A stretch of DNA of 22,502 nt from assembly GCA_964626565.1 (NCBI GenBank), contig CAZVFX010000116.1, positions 1 through 22,502 of the forward strand, written 5' to 3'. Under the pieces are notes generated by a model. That model saw only the letters and a program-made list of their open reading frames with translations, did not search any database and had not been told where the DNA came from. The translations under genes and the position numbers were made by a program. Positions 16,277 through 22,502 of the stretch are shown piece by piece; the first letter of the stretch is position 1, and each line of letters begins with the position of its first letter. The stretch is from CAZVFX01 sp964626565 (GTDB lineage Bacteria > Myxococcota_A > UBA9042 > CAIXZC01).

Positions 16277-16452
16277 TTGTCCCCTACATTCCTGGACAAA
16301 GAGCTGATACCAAGGCTCACGACTACACCGATCAGAATTGTCCCAAAAACGACTCCGAGTATCATGGCTGCCCCCACTTGTTGGTTTACTTCGGTGTTCC
16401 TACCATCGATTACTGTGGAGGAACCCCACCAAGTCAATGGGAAATTTAGCAT
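16273..16452 (-). CDS. Possible small single-pass membrane protein
   Basis: A 59-codon minus-strand frame begins MLNFPLTWWGSS and contains one hydrophobic helix (AAMILGVVFGTILIGVVVSL, about 28-47), ending SLSRNVGDN. Its stop overlaps the exporter's stop codon from the opposite strand. No convincing ribosome binding site precedes ATG 16452, and I recognise no family. The clean membrane helix and the otherwise non-coding setting are the only arguments in its favour; chance is a real alternative. Confidence 0.3.
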   Translation of the reverse strand: MLNFPLTWWGSSTVIDGRNTEVNQQVGAAMILGVVFGTILIGVVVSLGISSLSRNVGDN

Positions 16453-16570
16453 TATCCCGCAAACACCTACGGATTCCTCGCATTATCAGTAGATTTTGCT
16501 GTTGGGCGGCGCCCCTGAGCAGTGGTTTGCCGCAGCCGAAGGCCACCGGTTTCAGATCGCCTGCCAAGCT

Positions 16571-16602
16571 GTACGACCCCTGTCGTACCCGCGGGCTCGT
16601 AC
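16571..16602. promoter_or_regulatory. Inverted repeat cluster (GTACGAC motifs) upstream of the transglutaminase gene
   Basis: GTACGAC (16571-16577), four bases CCCT, then its exact complement GTCGTAC (16582-16588) form a perfect 7-bp inverted repeat. A third related copy, CTCGTAC, lies at 16596-16602, and CCCGCGGG between them is itself palindromic. The cluster is about 20 nt upstream of a candidate -35 element, a good position for a regulator-binding site. The rest of the 418-base gap (16277-16694) is comparatively AT-rich and has no plus-strand gene I can support; a short minus-strand frame is listed separately. Confidence 0.4.
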
Positions 16603-16621
16603 CTTTTCTTTCCTGTTTAAC

Positions 16622-16650
16622 TTGCGCTCGGCCGCAATTTTGTGTATTGG
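16622..16650 (+). promoter_or_regulatory. Possible promoter of the transglutaminase/OMP/TIR operon
   Basis: TTGCGC (16622-16627), 17 nt, TATTGG (16645-16650). The transcription start would be near 16657, about 38 nt before the ATG at 16695. The elements resemble those before the lipid cluster. The match to the general consensus is weak, so the call rests on position and on this resemblance. Confidence 0.35.
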
Positions 16651-16694
16651 CTTCTACCATGACATCAAAAAGAGCCTTAAATACAAGGGGGTGC

Positions 16695-18716
16695 ATGATG
16701 AAGAAGTTACTTTTGGTTCTCCTCGGTCTCGTGTTGGCGGTTGCACTGGTTCAGTGCGGCGCCGAGTCCGGCGAAGAAGAAGCGGTTGCAAAGCCCGAGT
16801 CCAACGGTAAGGACGGCAACAAGGCCGACCAGTGGAATCCGGCCAACAACCCGACCTCTTTCCAGATTGACTTTGAGTACAACTACGACGAGTTGAAGCA
16901 GTATGCCACGGGCCGTGCGGAGCAGACTCCCTGGCCGTCGGACTACTGGTCCTACTACGAAGACTCAAGCAACGTCCGTTACCACGGCGTGCAGGAGTTG
17001 TCCCCGGTGGAGAAGTACGATGTGGCCTTCAACAACTGGACGCCGAACATGGAACTCATGCCCATGGACACCCACATCGACTGCAAGGACGGCCTCATTG
17101 CCGATACCCACGACGACTACTACGATCACCTGGGTCCGGCCGCCCGTTGGCAGCACAAGAACAAGGGCAACTGGAAGGCCCGGAACAAGATGGACGACGA
17201 CGGCGACGGCAAAACCGATGAGTGCGACGAGGACTACGACGGCATCGAGACCTGGTGGGGGCTGTGCCACGCCTGGGTCCCGGCTGCCATCATCGAGCCC
17301 GAGCCGCAGCACCCGGTGACCGTAAACGGCGTTGAGTTCAGCACCTCGGACATCAAGGCGCTGATGATCACCATGTACGACCGCTCCTCCGCCCACATGC
17401 TTGGCGACCGTTGCAACGATAAGGAAGTTGAGCGTGACGACCAGGGAAGGGCGTTGAACAGCGCCTGCCGGGACACCAACCCGGGCAGCTTCCACGTGGT
17501 CATCACCAACATGCTCGGCAAGATGAAGCGTTCCTTTGCCGAAGACCGCACTGAAGGTTACCAGGTGTGGAACCAGCCGATCCTGGGCTATCAGATCCTC
17601 AAGGAAGAGGAAGTGACGGAAGAGCAGGCCATGGAGAAGCTGGAGCATCCCGGCAAGAAATTCCACGATGTATTCGACAGCCCGGAAGCAGTGAAGTGGA
17701 TCTACGTCAAGATGGACGTAGACTACATCACCGAGTCCAGCAACACGGACGAGGGCCCTCTGGCCGGGAACATCGCCAAGTACACGCGCACCGACCACTA
17801 TGAGTACATCCTCGAAATCGATGCCGACGGCAACATCGTGGGCGGCGAGTGGATGGGTTATACCATGTCCACCCATCCCGACTTCCTGTGGCTGCCTATT
17901 CGGCAGTACGGCGGCAACCCCAACATGACCTATGCCAACGTCAAATCGCTGTTGGACTCCTCCATCAAGGATCCGGAGCCGGATCAGCCGGACGAGAACA
18001 TCAAGACTTTCGGCGGGCCCACTGAGGTCGCTATTCCCGACAACGATGCCACCGGAATCAGCTATTCCACCTCCATCGATGAGGACATCACCATTGGCGG
18101 CCTGAAGGTCAGCGTGGATATCACCCACACCTACATCGGCGACCTGAAGGTCGTGCTGGTGCACAACGGCACCGAGGTGAACCTGCACAACCGCACCGGC
18201 GGCGGCAACGATGACATCGCTCTGTCCCTGGCCGTGCACGAATTTGACGGCGAGAACGGCAAGGGCGAATGGACGCTGAAGATTTCGGATCACGCGGGCC
18301 AGGACCTGGGCACGCTCACCAACTTCCAACTCCACATCTCCGACACCCAGGCTCCGCCGGCCGCCACCAAGACCTTCTCCAACGACAATTCCGTGGAGAT
18401 CCCCGACGACGATGCCACGGGCATCGAGTCGTTGATCAGCATCCCCGACGAAGGGATCATCCGGAGCTTTGAAGTGACCGTGGCTATCGAGCACACCTAC
18501 ATCGGCGACCTGACGGTGAAGCTCACCAACGGCACCCAGGTGCAGACCCTTCACGACCGTGAGGGCGGCAGCGCAGACGACATCTCCAAGACCTATCCGC
18601 TGAATTCCTTCAACGGCGCTACCATCAAGGGCGATTGGACACTCTCCATCGTCGACAGCGCCGGCATGGACGAAGGCCAGTTGGTATCCTGGGAAATCGA
18701 AGCCGAACTCGAGTAG
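16695..18716 (+). CDS. Elicitor-type transglutaminase with two C-terminal P-domains, probable lipoprotein
   Basis: This 673-residue exported protein starts MMKK with a hydrophobic signal ending VALVQC (Cys19 or 20). A run AAGGGGG precedes the ATG. Residues about 60-420 match the transglutaminase-elicitor family known from oomycete GP42 and bacterial homologues: WWGLCHAWVPAA with candidate nucleophile Cys191, IEPEP, the NGVEFS stretch, and GSFHVVITNMLG with candidate His267. A calcium-loop-like DDDGDGKTDECDED precedes the Cys. Two tandem proprotein-convertase P-domains follow (about 438-552 and 558-673), each with an IPD(N/D)DATGI motif, HTYIGDL and a GEWTL/GDWTL strand. P-domains often accompany secreted enzymes in Gram-negative bacteria. 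The likely role is protein crosslinking at the cell surface. Gln before the Cys is unusual for a lipobox, so lipidation is not certain. It is followed 35 nt later by the barrel gene. Confidence 0.85.
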   Translation: MMKKLLLVLLGLVLAVALVQCGAESGEEEAVAKPESNGKDGNKADQWNPANNPTSFQIDFEYNYDELKQYATGRAEQTPWPSDYWSYYEDSSNVRYHGVQELSPVEKYDVAFNNWTPNMELMPMDTHIDCKDGLIADTHDDYYDHLGPAARWQHKNKGNWKARNKMDDDGDGKTDECDEDYDGIETWWGLCHAWVPAAIIEPEPQHPVTVNGVEFSTSDIKALMITMYDRSSAHMLGDRCNDKEVERDDQGRALNSACRDTNPGSFHVVITNMLGKMKRSFAEDRTEGYQVWNQPILGYQILKEEEVTEEQAMEKLEHPGKKFHDVFDSPEAVKWIYVKMDVDYITESSNTDEGPLAGNIAKYTRTDHYEYILEIDADGNIVGGEWMGYTMSTHPDFLWLPIRQYGGNPNMTYANVKSLLDSSIKDPEPDQPDENIKTFGGPTEVAIPDNDATGISYSTSIDEDITIGGLKVSVDITHTYIGDLKVVLVHNGTEVNLHNRTGGGNDDIALSLAVHEFDGENGKGEWTLKISDHAGQDLGTLTNFQLHISDTQAPPAATKTFSNDNSVEIPDDDATGIESLISIPDEGIIRSFEVTVAIEHTYIGDLTVKLTNGTQVQTLHDREGGSADDISKTYPLNSFNGATIKGDWTLSIVDSAGMDEGQLVSWEIEAELE

Positions 18717-18751
18717 TACCTTTCCGAGCCATCCCACCCGAAGAGGAATCT

Positions 18752-19420
18752 ATGCCCCACCGTGTAGTTGTGATCCTGTGCCTGCCGTTGCTGCTTGCCT
18801 TCTCGACCACTGCAGCCGCTCAATCGTGGCGGGGCGAAGATGATGAGCCCGAGCATGCACCCTTCGAGCTGATGCTGGGCGCGGGCGTGAACATGTGCAT
18901 CGATAGTGGTGACCGGGATTGCGACGACATCGGAATGCACGTATTGGGGTTCCTTTCTCCGGGAGTACGGTTGAGCAATCTGGTGAGCGTCGCTCTAGAT
19001 GTGAGCGTGGGGATGTTGACCCCGACTGAAGCCGACGAGGGGTATATCGTCACAACCACCATCATGCCGACGCTGCGTCTCTTCCACGTCTTCGACGACG
19101 GGGAGTTTTATGGCGGCATCGGGGCGGGATATTCCCGCTTGGACGTGGACTGGTCAGCCAGCGGGACGGAATCCAGCCCCGGTTACTACAATTCCTGGTT
19201 GACGACCTCGAATTTCCACTGGTCTGGATTCACCAACGTGAAGCTTACCACCGGTGTCCACTGGGAGTTTGTGGAGGGCCGATTCGCCGGCTTCAACTTG
19301 GATCTCATCTACAACACAGATGAATCCGGTGAGATATGCGACGATGACGGCTGCACTGATCGTGATGCGGCCAACCTCGACTACTTCCAGCCGACTTTCG
19401 TACTGAAGTGGCAGTTCTGA
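18752..19420 (+). CDS. Outer-membrane beta-barrel protein
   Basis: This 222-residue protein has a clear Sec signal peptide (1-23, ending AAAQS), an acidic N-terminal stretch, and alternating amphipathic strands such as GEFYGGIGAGYSRLDVDW and GFTNVKLTTGVHWEF. It ends in LKWQF, an aromatic C-terminus expected for barrels inserted by the BAM machinery. The length and about eight strands suit a small OmpA/OmpW-like barrel. The start at 18752 has AGAGGA just upstream. It lies between the transglutaminase gene and the TIR gene, with only 5 nt to the latter, so the three are probably one transcript. Two Cys pairs (C48/C55 and C192/C197, approximate) could form loop disulfides. Its specific function is unknown. 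Confidence 0.8.
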   Translation: MPHRVVVILCLPLLLAFSTTAAAQSWRGEDDEPEHAPFELMLGAGVNMCIDSGDRDCDDIGMHVLGFLSPGVRLSNLVSVALDVSVGMLTPTEADEGYIVTTTIMPTLRLFHVFDDGEFYGGIGAGYSRLDVDWSASGTESSPGYYNSWLTTSNFHWSGFTNVKLTTGVHWEFVEGRFAGFNLDLIYNTDESGEICDDDGCTDRDAANLDYFQPTFVLKWQF

Positions 19421-19425
19421 GAATC

Positions 19426-21153
19426 ATGACCGAAGGCCACCAGGTATTCATCTCATTCAAGAACACCGACGGCCAAGGCAAACCGACTATAGACAGCAAG
19501 CACGCCGCCCGGATACACAAGCGTCTCGTGGCCGAAGGGCTCACTGTGTTCTTCAGCAATGTTACGTTGGAGGAGCAGGGGGCCTCGGAATACCGCCACA
19601 AGATCTTTCAGGCTCTCGATACAGCCACAGTCCTGATTGTGGTCGGCTCATCTGCCGAGAACCTGTCTTCAAGATGGGTGCAGGAGGAATGGGACACGTT
19701 CCTCAACGAAATCGTGGAGGGCCGCAAGCCGGCGGGCGCGCTATTTGTCTATGCAGACGGTCCGGGCCCGGCTGAACTTCCCGTACAATTGCGCAAACGC
19801 CAGGTTTTTTCCCACGGTCCGACTGCCACCGACAGTCTGGTACGCTATGTCGTCAACGCCCTGGGCGGGGACCCCGCCCCACAGACTCCCACCCCGGCTC
19901 CTCAGCCGCCGCTGTGGCGCCGTCCGGCAGTGGTAACGGCCGCCGCCCTTCTGGTGTGCGTCCTGCTGGCAGGCTGGTACTTCTTCCAGCGGCCGTCTTC
20001 CTCCCGTGACTTTCGGGTCAATACCACCGTTTCGGGGCAACAACTCTATCCCTCACTGGCTGCTGCCGACAACGGCAATTTTCTGGTTGCCTGGGGCAGC
20101 GACCACTCCAGTGCTGCGGGCTACGACGTATACGCCCGAGTCTTCGGAAACACACTGGAAGATGGCGGTCCTGAAATACTCATCAACCAGTACACTCCGG
20201 GTGACCAGGCCATGCCGGTTGTTGCCGGGTACGGTAAAGGGCAATATGCTGTGCTGTGGAACAGCGAAGGCCAGGACGGCGACGGATGGGGAATCTATGG
20301 CCAACTGCTGCAAACCGACGGAACTCTCGAGGGTAGTGAGTTTCTGGTCAACACCAACTGGCAGAAAGGCCACCAGCAACTCACCGCTGCGGCGACTCTT
20401 GACAAGCGCGGGTTTATCGTCGTTTGGCACGGGACTGGAGAGTTGTGTCCGGACACAGTCTTCGCACAACGTTTTGCCGCCACCGGCCGCCGCGTCGGAC
20501 CGGTGCTCCAGCCTGGCTCCCCACAATGCAATCGCAGGCGATTCCCGGCTGTCTCTCCCCTTCCGGGAGGCGGCTTCTGCATCGTCTGGGAAGAAGAGTC
20601 GGTCCATGAGCGTGAACCGTTCGGCATATTTGCGCGCTTCTTCGACGCGCAGAGTACTCCGGTCACCGAGCCGTTCGTAGTCAACACTCACGTGAGGAAC
20701 CGCCAGCGCTACCCTGCGGTCGCGTCCTCGGCCGACCAGGTTCTGGTAACCTGGACCAGCGAGGAGCAGGACGGTTCCGGTCGCGGCGTTTACGGACAGT
20801 TCCTCAGACCTTCCGGCGAGCGGGTAGGGGAGGAATTCCGCGTCAATGCCAACACAACCGGGCACCAGTGGCTGGCAAGGGTCACCACTACACCTTCCGG
20901 TTTCGTGGTCGCCTGGATCGACCAGGGGCAGGAAGGAGCGGGCAGCTCGGTGATGACCAGCATGTTTGCAGGCGACGGGACGCGAATCGGGACAGAACGC
21001 ATGCTCAACTTCGATGTCGCGGGCGACCACACGGTGCGTGGCCTTATTCCCCTCGGTGGTGGGGGAGTTGCTTTGGTGTGGGAAGGCGCCGGCGTTCAGG
21101 GCGACCGGAGAGACGTGTTTGCCCGGATTCTGGACACAACCAACTTCAACTAG
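19426..21153 (+). CDS. Transmembrane TIR-domain protein with seven periplasmic propeller-type repeats
   Basis: This 575-residue protein begins with a TIR domain (about 5-145): HQVFISFK is strand A, and GLTVFFSN precedes a helix with ASEYRHKIFQAL. Glu55 aligns by eye with the catalytic Glu of NAD-cleaving TIR domains such as SARM1. A Pro-rich linker (150-163) leads to one helix (167-187), with Arg165-Arg166 on its N-side, which predicts a cytoplasmic TIR. The rest (195-575) holds seven repeats of about 48-55 residues, each with F-x-V-N-like starts, a (V/F)xWxxE/D core and YGQ/FARxF ends, which fits a seven-bladed beta-propeller outside the membrane. ATG 19426 follows the barrel stop by 5 nt with only a weak ribosome binding site, so coupling is likely. 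It is probably a sensor that passes a periplasmic signal to a TIR enzyme; NADase activity is inference. A scaffold role is the alternative. Confidence 0.8.
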   Translation: MTEGHQVFISFKNTDGQGKPTIDSKHAARIHKRLVAEGLTVFFSNVTLEEQGASEYRHKIFQALDTATVLIVVGSSAENLSSRWVQEEWDTFLNEIVEGRKPAGALFVYADGPGPAELPVQLRKRQVFSHGPTATDSLVRYVVNALGGDPAPQTPTPAPQPPLWRRPAVVTAAALLVCVLLAGWYFFQRPSSSRDFRVNTTVSGQQLYPSLAAADNGNFLVAWGSDHSSAAGYDVYARVFGNTLEDGGPEILINQYTPGDQAMPVVAGYGKGQYAVLWNSEGQDGDGWGIYGQLLQTDGTLEGSEFLVNTNWQKGHQQLTAAATLDKRGFIVVWHGTGELCPDTVFAQRFAATGRRVGPVLQPGSPQCNRRRFPAVSPLPGGGFCIVWEEESVHEREPFGIFARFFDAQSTPVTEPFVVNTHVRNRQRYPAVASSADQVLVTWTSEEQDGSGRGVYGQFLRPSGERVGEEFRVNANTTGHQWLARVTTTPSGFVVAWIDQGQEGAGSSVMTSMFAGDGTRIGTERMLNFDVAGDHTVRGLIPLGGGGVALVWEGAGVQGDRRDVFARILDTTNFN

Positions 21154-21167
21154 AAGACGCTACGGGA

Positions 21168-22502
21168 TCAGTCGGTGCACTGCGGTGGAAAGCAGGGCAG
21201 GCTCACCGGGTCATCGAGCACACCCAACCGCGGAAACTCGTCATAGTTGGCAATCATCTCCGACGATTCCAGCGCTACGCAACTGGGCGGGGAACAGGTT
21301 TCGGCCGAAAGTGCGTTAGCGTAATTGTCGACGATCTTCGCAGCAGGAACTTCGGCCCCTTCCTCAGCCTGCACCACGATACCGTACTGGCCACCGTCCA
21401 CCCGGTTGTTGCCAACAAAAACCGCACCCGCATCCGGATCGTCCAGGATTACGCCGGAGCGAACGTTATCCAGGATCTTGTTGTGCTGAACAGTCACCTT
21501 TGAATCGAAGAAGACTCCTACTCCGTCTCCGATCTCCACGGTCGCACCACCAATCACCGTCTGCAACGCGAAGGTCTCAAAAATAAGGTTGAACTTCTCC
21601 TCACCGCCACTGCCGATAACCGCGTCGGAGCCTTCCGTCAGGCCGATCCCCACCAGTGCGTTCCTGCCGATAGTGTTGGAAACCATGGACTTCACGCTCG
21701 ACTGGCCCTGTATCCACACTCCCCTTCCACTGTTCTCCTCGACGATGTTGTTCACAAACAGCTCAATGCGGCTGCCTCCGCTCACCAGCACGCCGGCTCG
21801 CACGGAACCGGCGATCACGTTGCCCTCACCTTGCCCCGTATTACCTCCCAGCCATACTCTTGACGTACGCGCTCCAACCGCCTCAGACCTGGAGACCAGC
21901 ACCCCGTCCGCGATGCCCTCAACGTCCCCTTCCGCCACGCGCGTATCGAGGATGTCGTTACCCTCGATCACCGCGATTGAGCTAAGCACGTTGACGCCGC
22001 ACATGGCGTTGAGATCAACGCTGTTGCCGATAATCTCCACCGGCGTCACGTCATCGTCACTCGTCGTCGCATCCACCGGCGGGCAGTTGGTGACGCGGAT
22101 GCCCTGTCCGTTCCAGGAAACCCGGTTGTCCTTCACCTGCACAACCGAATCCTGGGCCAGCACACCCACCGCCGCGCTCTTCTCCACCAGATTCTCAGAC
22201 AGAAGTACGCCTGTGCTGCCCGCAACGGAAATGCCGTGTCCGAACAACCCGGCCGAGTCTGCCTGGGCAAACTCAACATGGTTGTTGCTGATCTCGAGAT
22301 CGGTGGCATCGTGCACACTGATCCCAGCCACCGTGGGGTCCTTGATGGTAAGACCCCGAATGGTTACATCCGCGGCTGACTGCACCGACAAGGCGGCAGA
22401 GTCTTCGACAACGATGATTGTCTTGTCTACAAAACCACCCGCCGCGGCATTGAAATGCCCCATGCCGGCCAGAGTCAACGACTTCTTGATGACAAGCGGC
22501 TG
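21168..22502 (-). CDS. Right-handed parallel beta-helix surface protein (5' end outside window)
   Basis: The frame is open to the window edge; 444 codons are seen. Repeated coils of about 20-25 residues alternate short beta-strands and Asn/Gly turns, for example ISNNHVEFAQ, LLSENLVEK, VKDNRVSWNGQGIRV and VQHNKILDNVRSGVIL. This is typical of NosD/pectate-lyase-like (DUF1565/beta_helix) repeats. Such proteins are usually secreted and bind or cleave polysaccharides, or serve as surface structures; no catalytic set can be identified here. The C-terminus is short, with Cys residues (CSPPSC, PCFPPQC), and has no sorting tail. It converges on the TIR gene, with 14 nt between the two stops and no evident terminator. 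Confidence 0.8.
   Translation of the reverse strand, partial: QPLVIKKSLTLAGMGHFNAAAGGFVDKTIIVVEDSAALSVQSAADVTIRGLTIKDPTVAGISVHDATDLEISNNHVEFAQADSAGLFGHGISVAGSTGVLLSENLVEKSAAVGVLAQDSVVQVKDNRVSWNGQGIRVTNCPPVDATTSDDDVTPVEIIGNSVDLNAMCGVNVLSSIAVIEGNDILDTRVAEGDVEGIADGVLVSRSEAVGARTSRVWLGGNTGQGEGNVIAGSVRAGVLVSGGSRIELFVNNIVEENSGRGVWIQGQSSVKSMVSNTIGRNALVGIGLTEGSDAVIGSGGEEKFNLIFETFALQTVIGGATVEIGDGVGVFFDSKVTVQHNKILDNVRSGVILDDPDAGAVFVGNNRVDGGQYGIVVQAEEGAEVPAAKIVDNYANALSAETCSPPSCVALESSEMIANYDEFPRLGVLDDPVSLPCFPPQCTD

Noticed and set aside
16965..18737. Long minus-strand open frame (590 codons) opposite the transglutaminase gene
   Set aside because: Its translation is rich in Val/Gly/His without domain motifs, as expected for the antisense of a GC-rich gene; the plus strand carries clear transglutaminase and P-domain motifs.
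20053..21030. Minus-strand open frame (325 codons) inside the TIR-propeller gene
   Set aside because: It mirrors the repeat region and lacks motifs and a start signal; the plus-strand repeats are regular in the TIR frame.
19426..21153. Assignment of the TIR gene to Thoeris, CBASS or a TIR-STING system
   Set aside because: No ThsA, cyclase or STING partner is adjacent; the neighbours are envelope proteins.
1..22502. tRNA, rRNA, CRISPR, insertion sequence or prophage genes
   Set aside because: None could be supported on either strand; there are no regularly spaced repeats, transposase or integrase motifs.

Overview
The window comes from a GC-rich Gram-negative bacterium, most likely a member of the Myxococcota or a related deltaproteobacterial lineage. 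The evidence is a MYXO-CTERM-like sorting tail, Cys-rich C-G-x-C-G-P-D segments, an elicitor-type transglutaminase with P-domains, an outer-membrane barrel, and many lipid and envelope genes. No rRNA, tRNA, CRISPR array, transposase or integrase was seen. Gene ends at both window edges are cut off.

Layout. (1) 2946-1, minus: an operon for a corrinoid protein, a URO-D/MtaA-type methyltransferase and a histidine kinase with a DUF1638-like N-terminus (3' end outside the window). Clear -35/-10 elements lie just upstream. (2) 3196-3729, plus: a YqhA-family membrane protein. (3) 3992-4177, plus: a 61-residue unknown gene with a near-consensus promoter and ribosome binding site. (4) 9871-4262, minus: a tight three-gene operon of an Lgt-like membrane enzyme, an alpha/beta hydrolase and a 1246-residue surface protein. 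That protein joins, in one frame, a secreted glycosidase-like protein ending in a sorting tail and a complete lipoprotein precursor. (5) 10016-16276, plus: a four-gene lipid cluster: a methyltransferase/PlsC fusion, a class III aminotransferase, a CrtC/AttH lipocalin-like protein and an RND/MMPL exporter. (6) 16695-21153, plus: a three-gene envelope operon: a transglutaminase lipoprotein with two P-domains, an outer-membrane barrel and a TIR protein with one membrane helix and seven propeller-type repeats. (7) 22502-21168, minus: a right-handed beta-helix protein (5' end outside).

The strongest candidates for undescribed biology are: the sorting-tail/lipobox polyprotein encoded with an Lgt-like enzyme that lacks canonical catalytic residues; the membrane TIR-propeller and its envelope partners; the corrinoid/URO-D/histidine-kinase operon, which looks like a one-carbon or corrinoid sensing pathway; and the aminotransferase/acyltransferase/exporter lipid cluster. 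All assignments come from reading motifs by eye; no database search was run.
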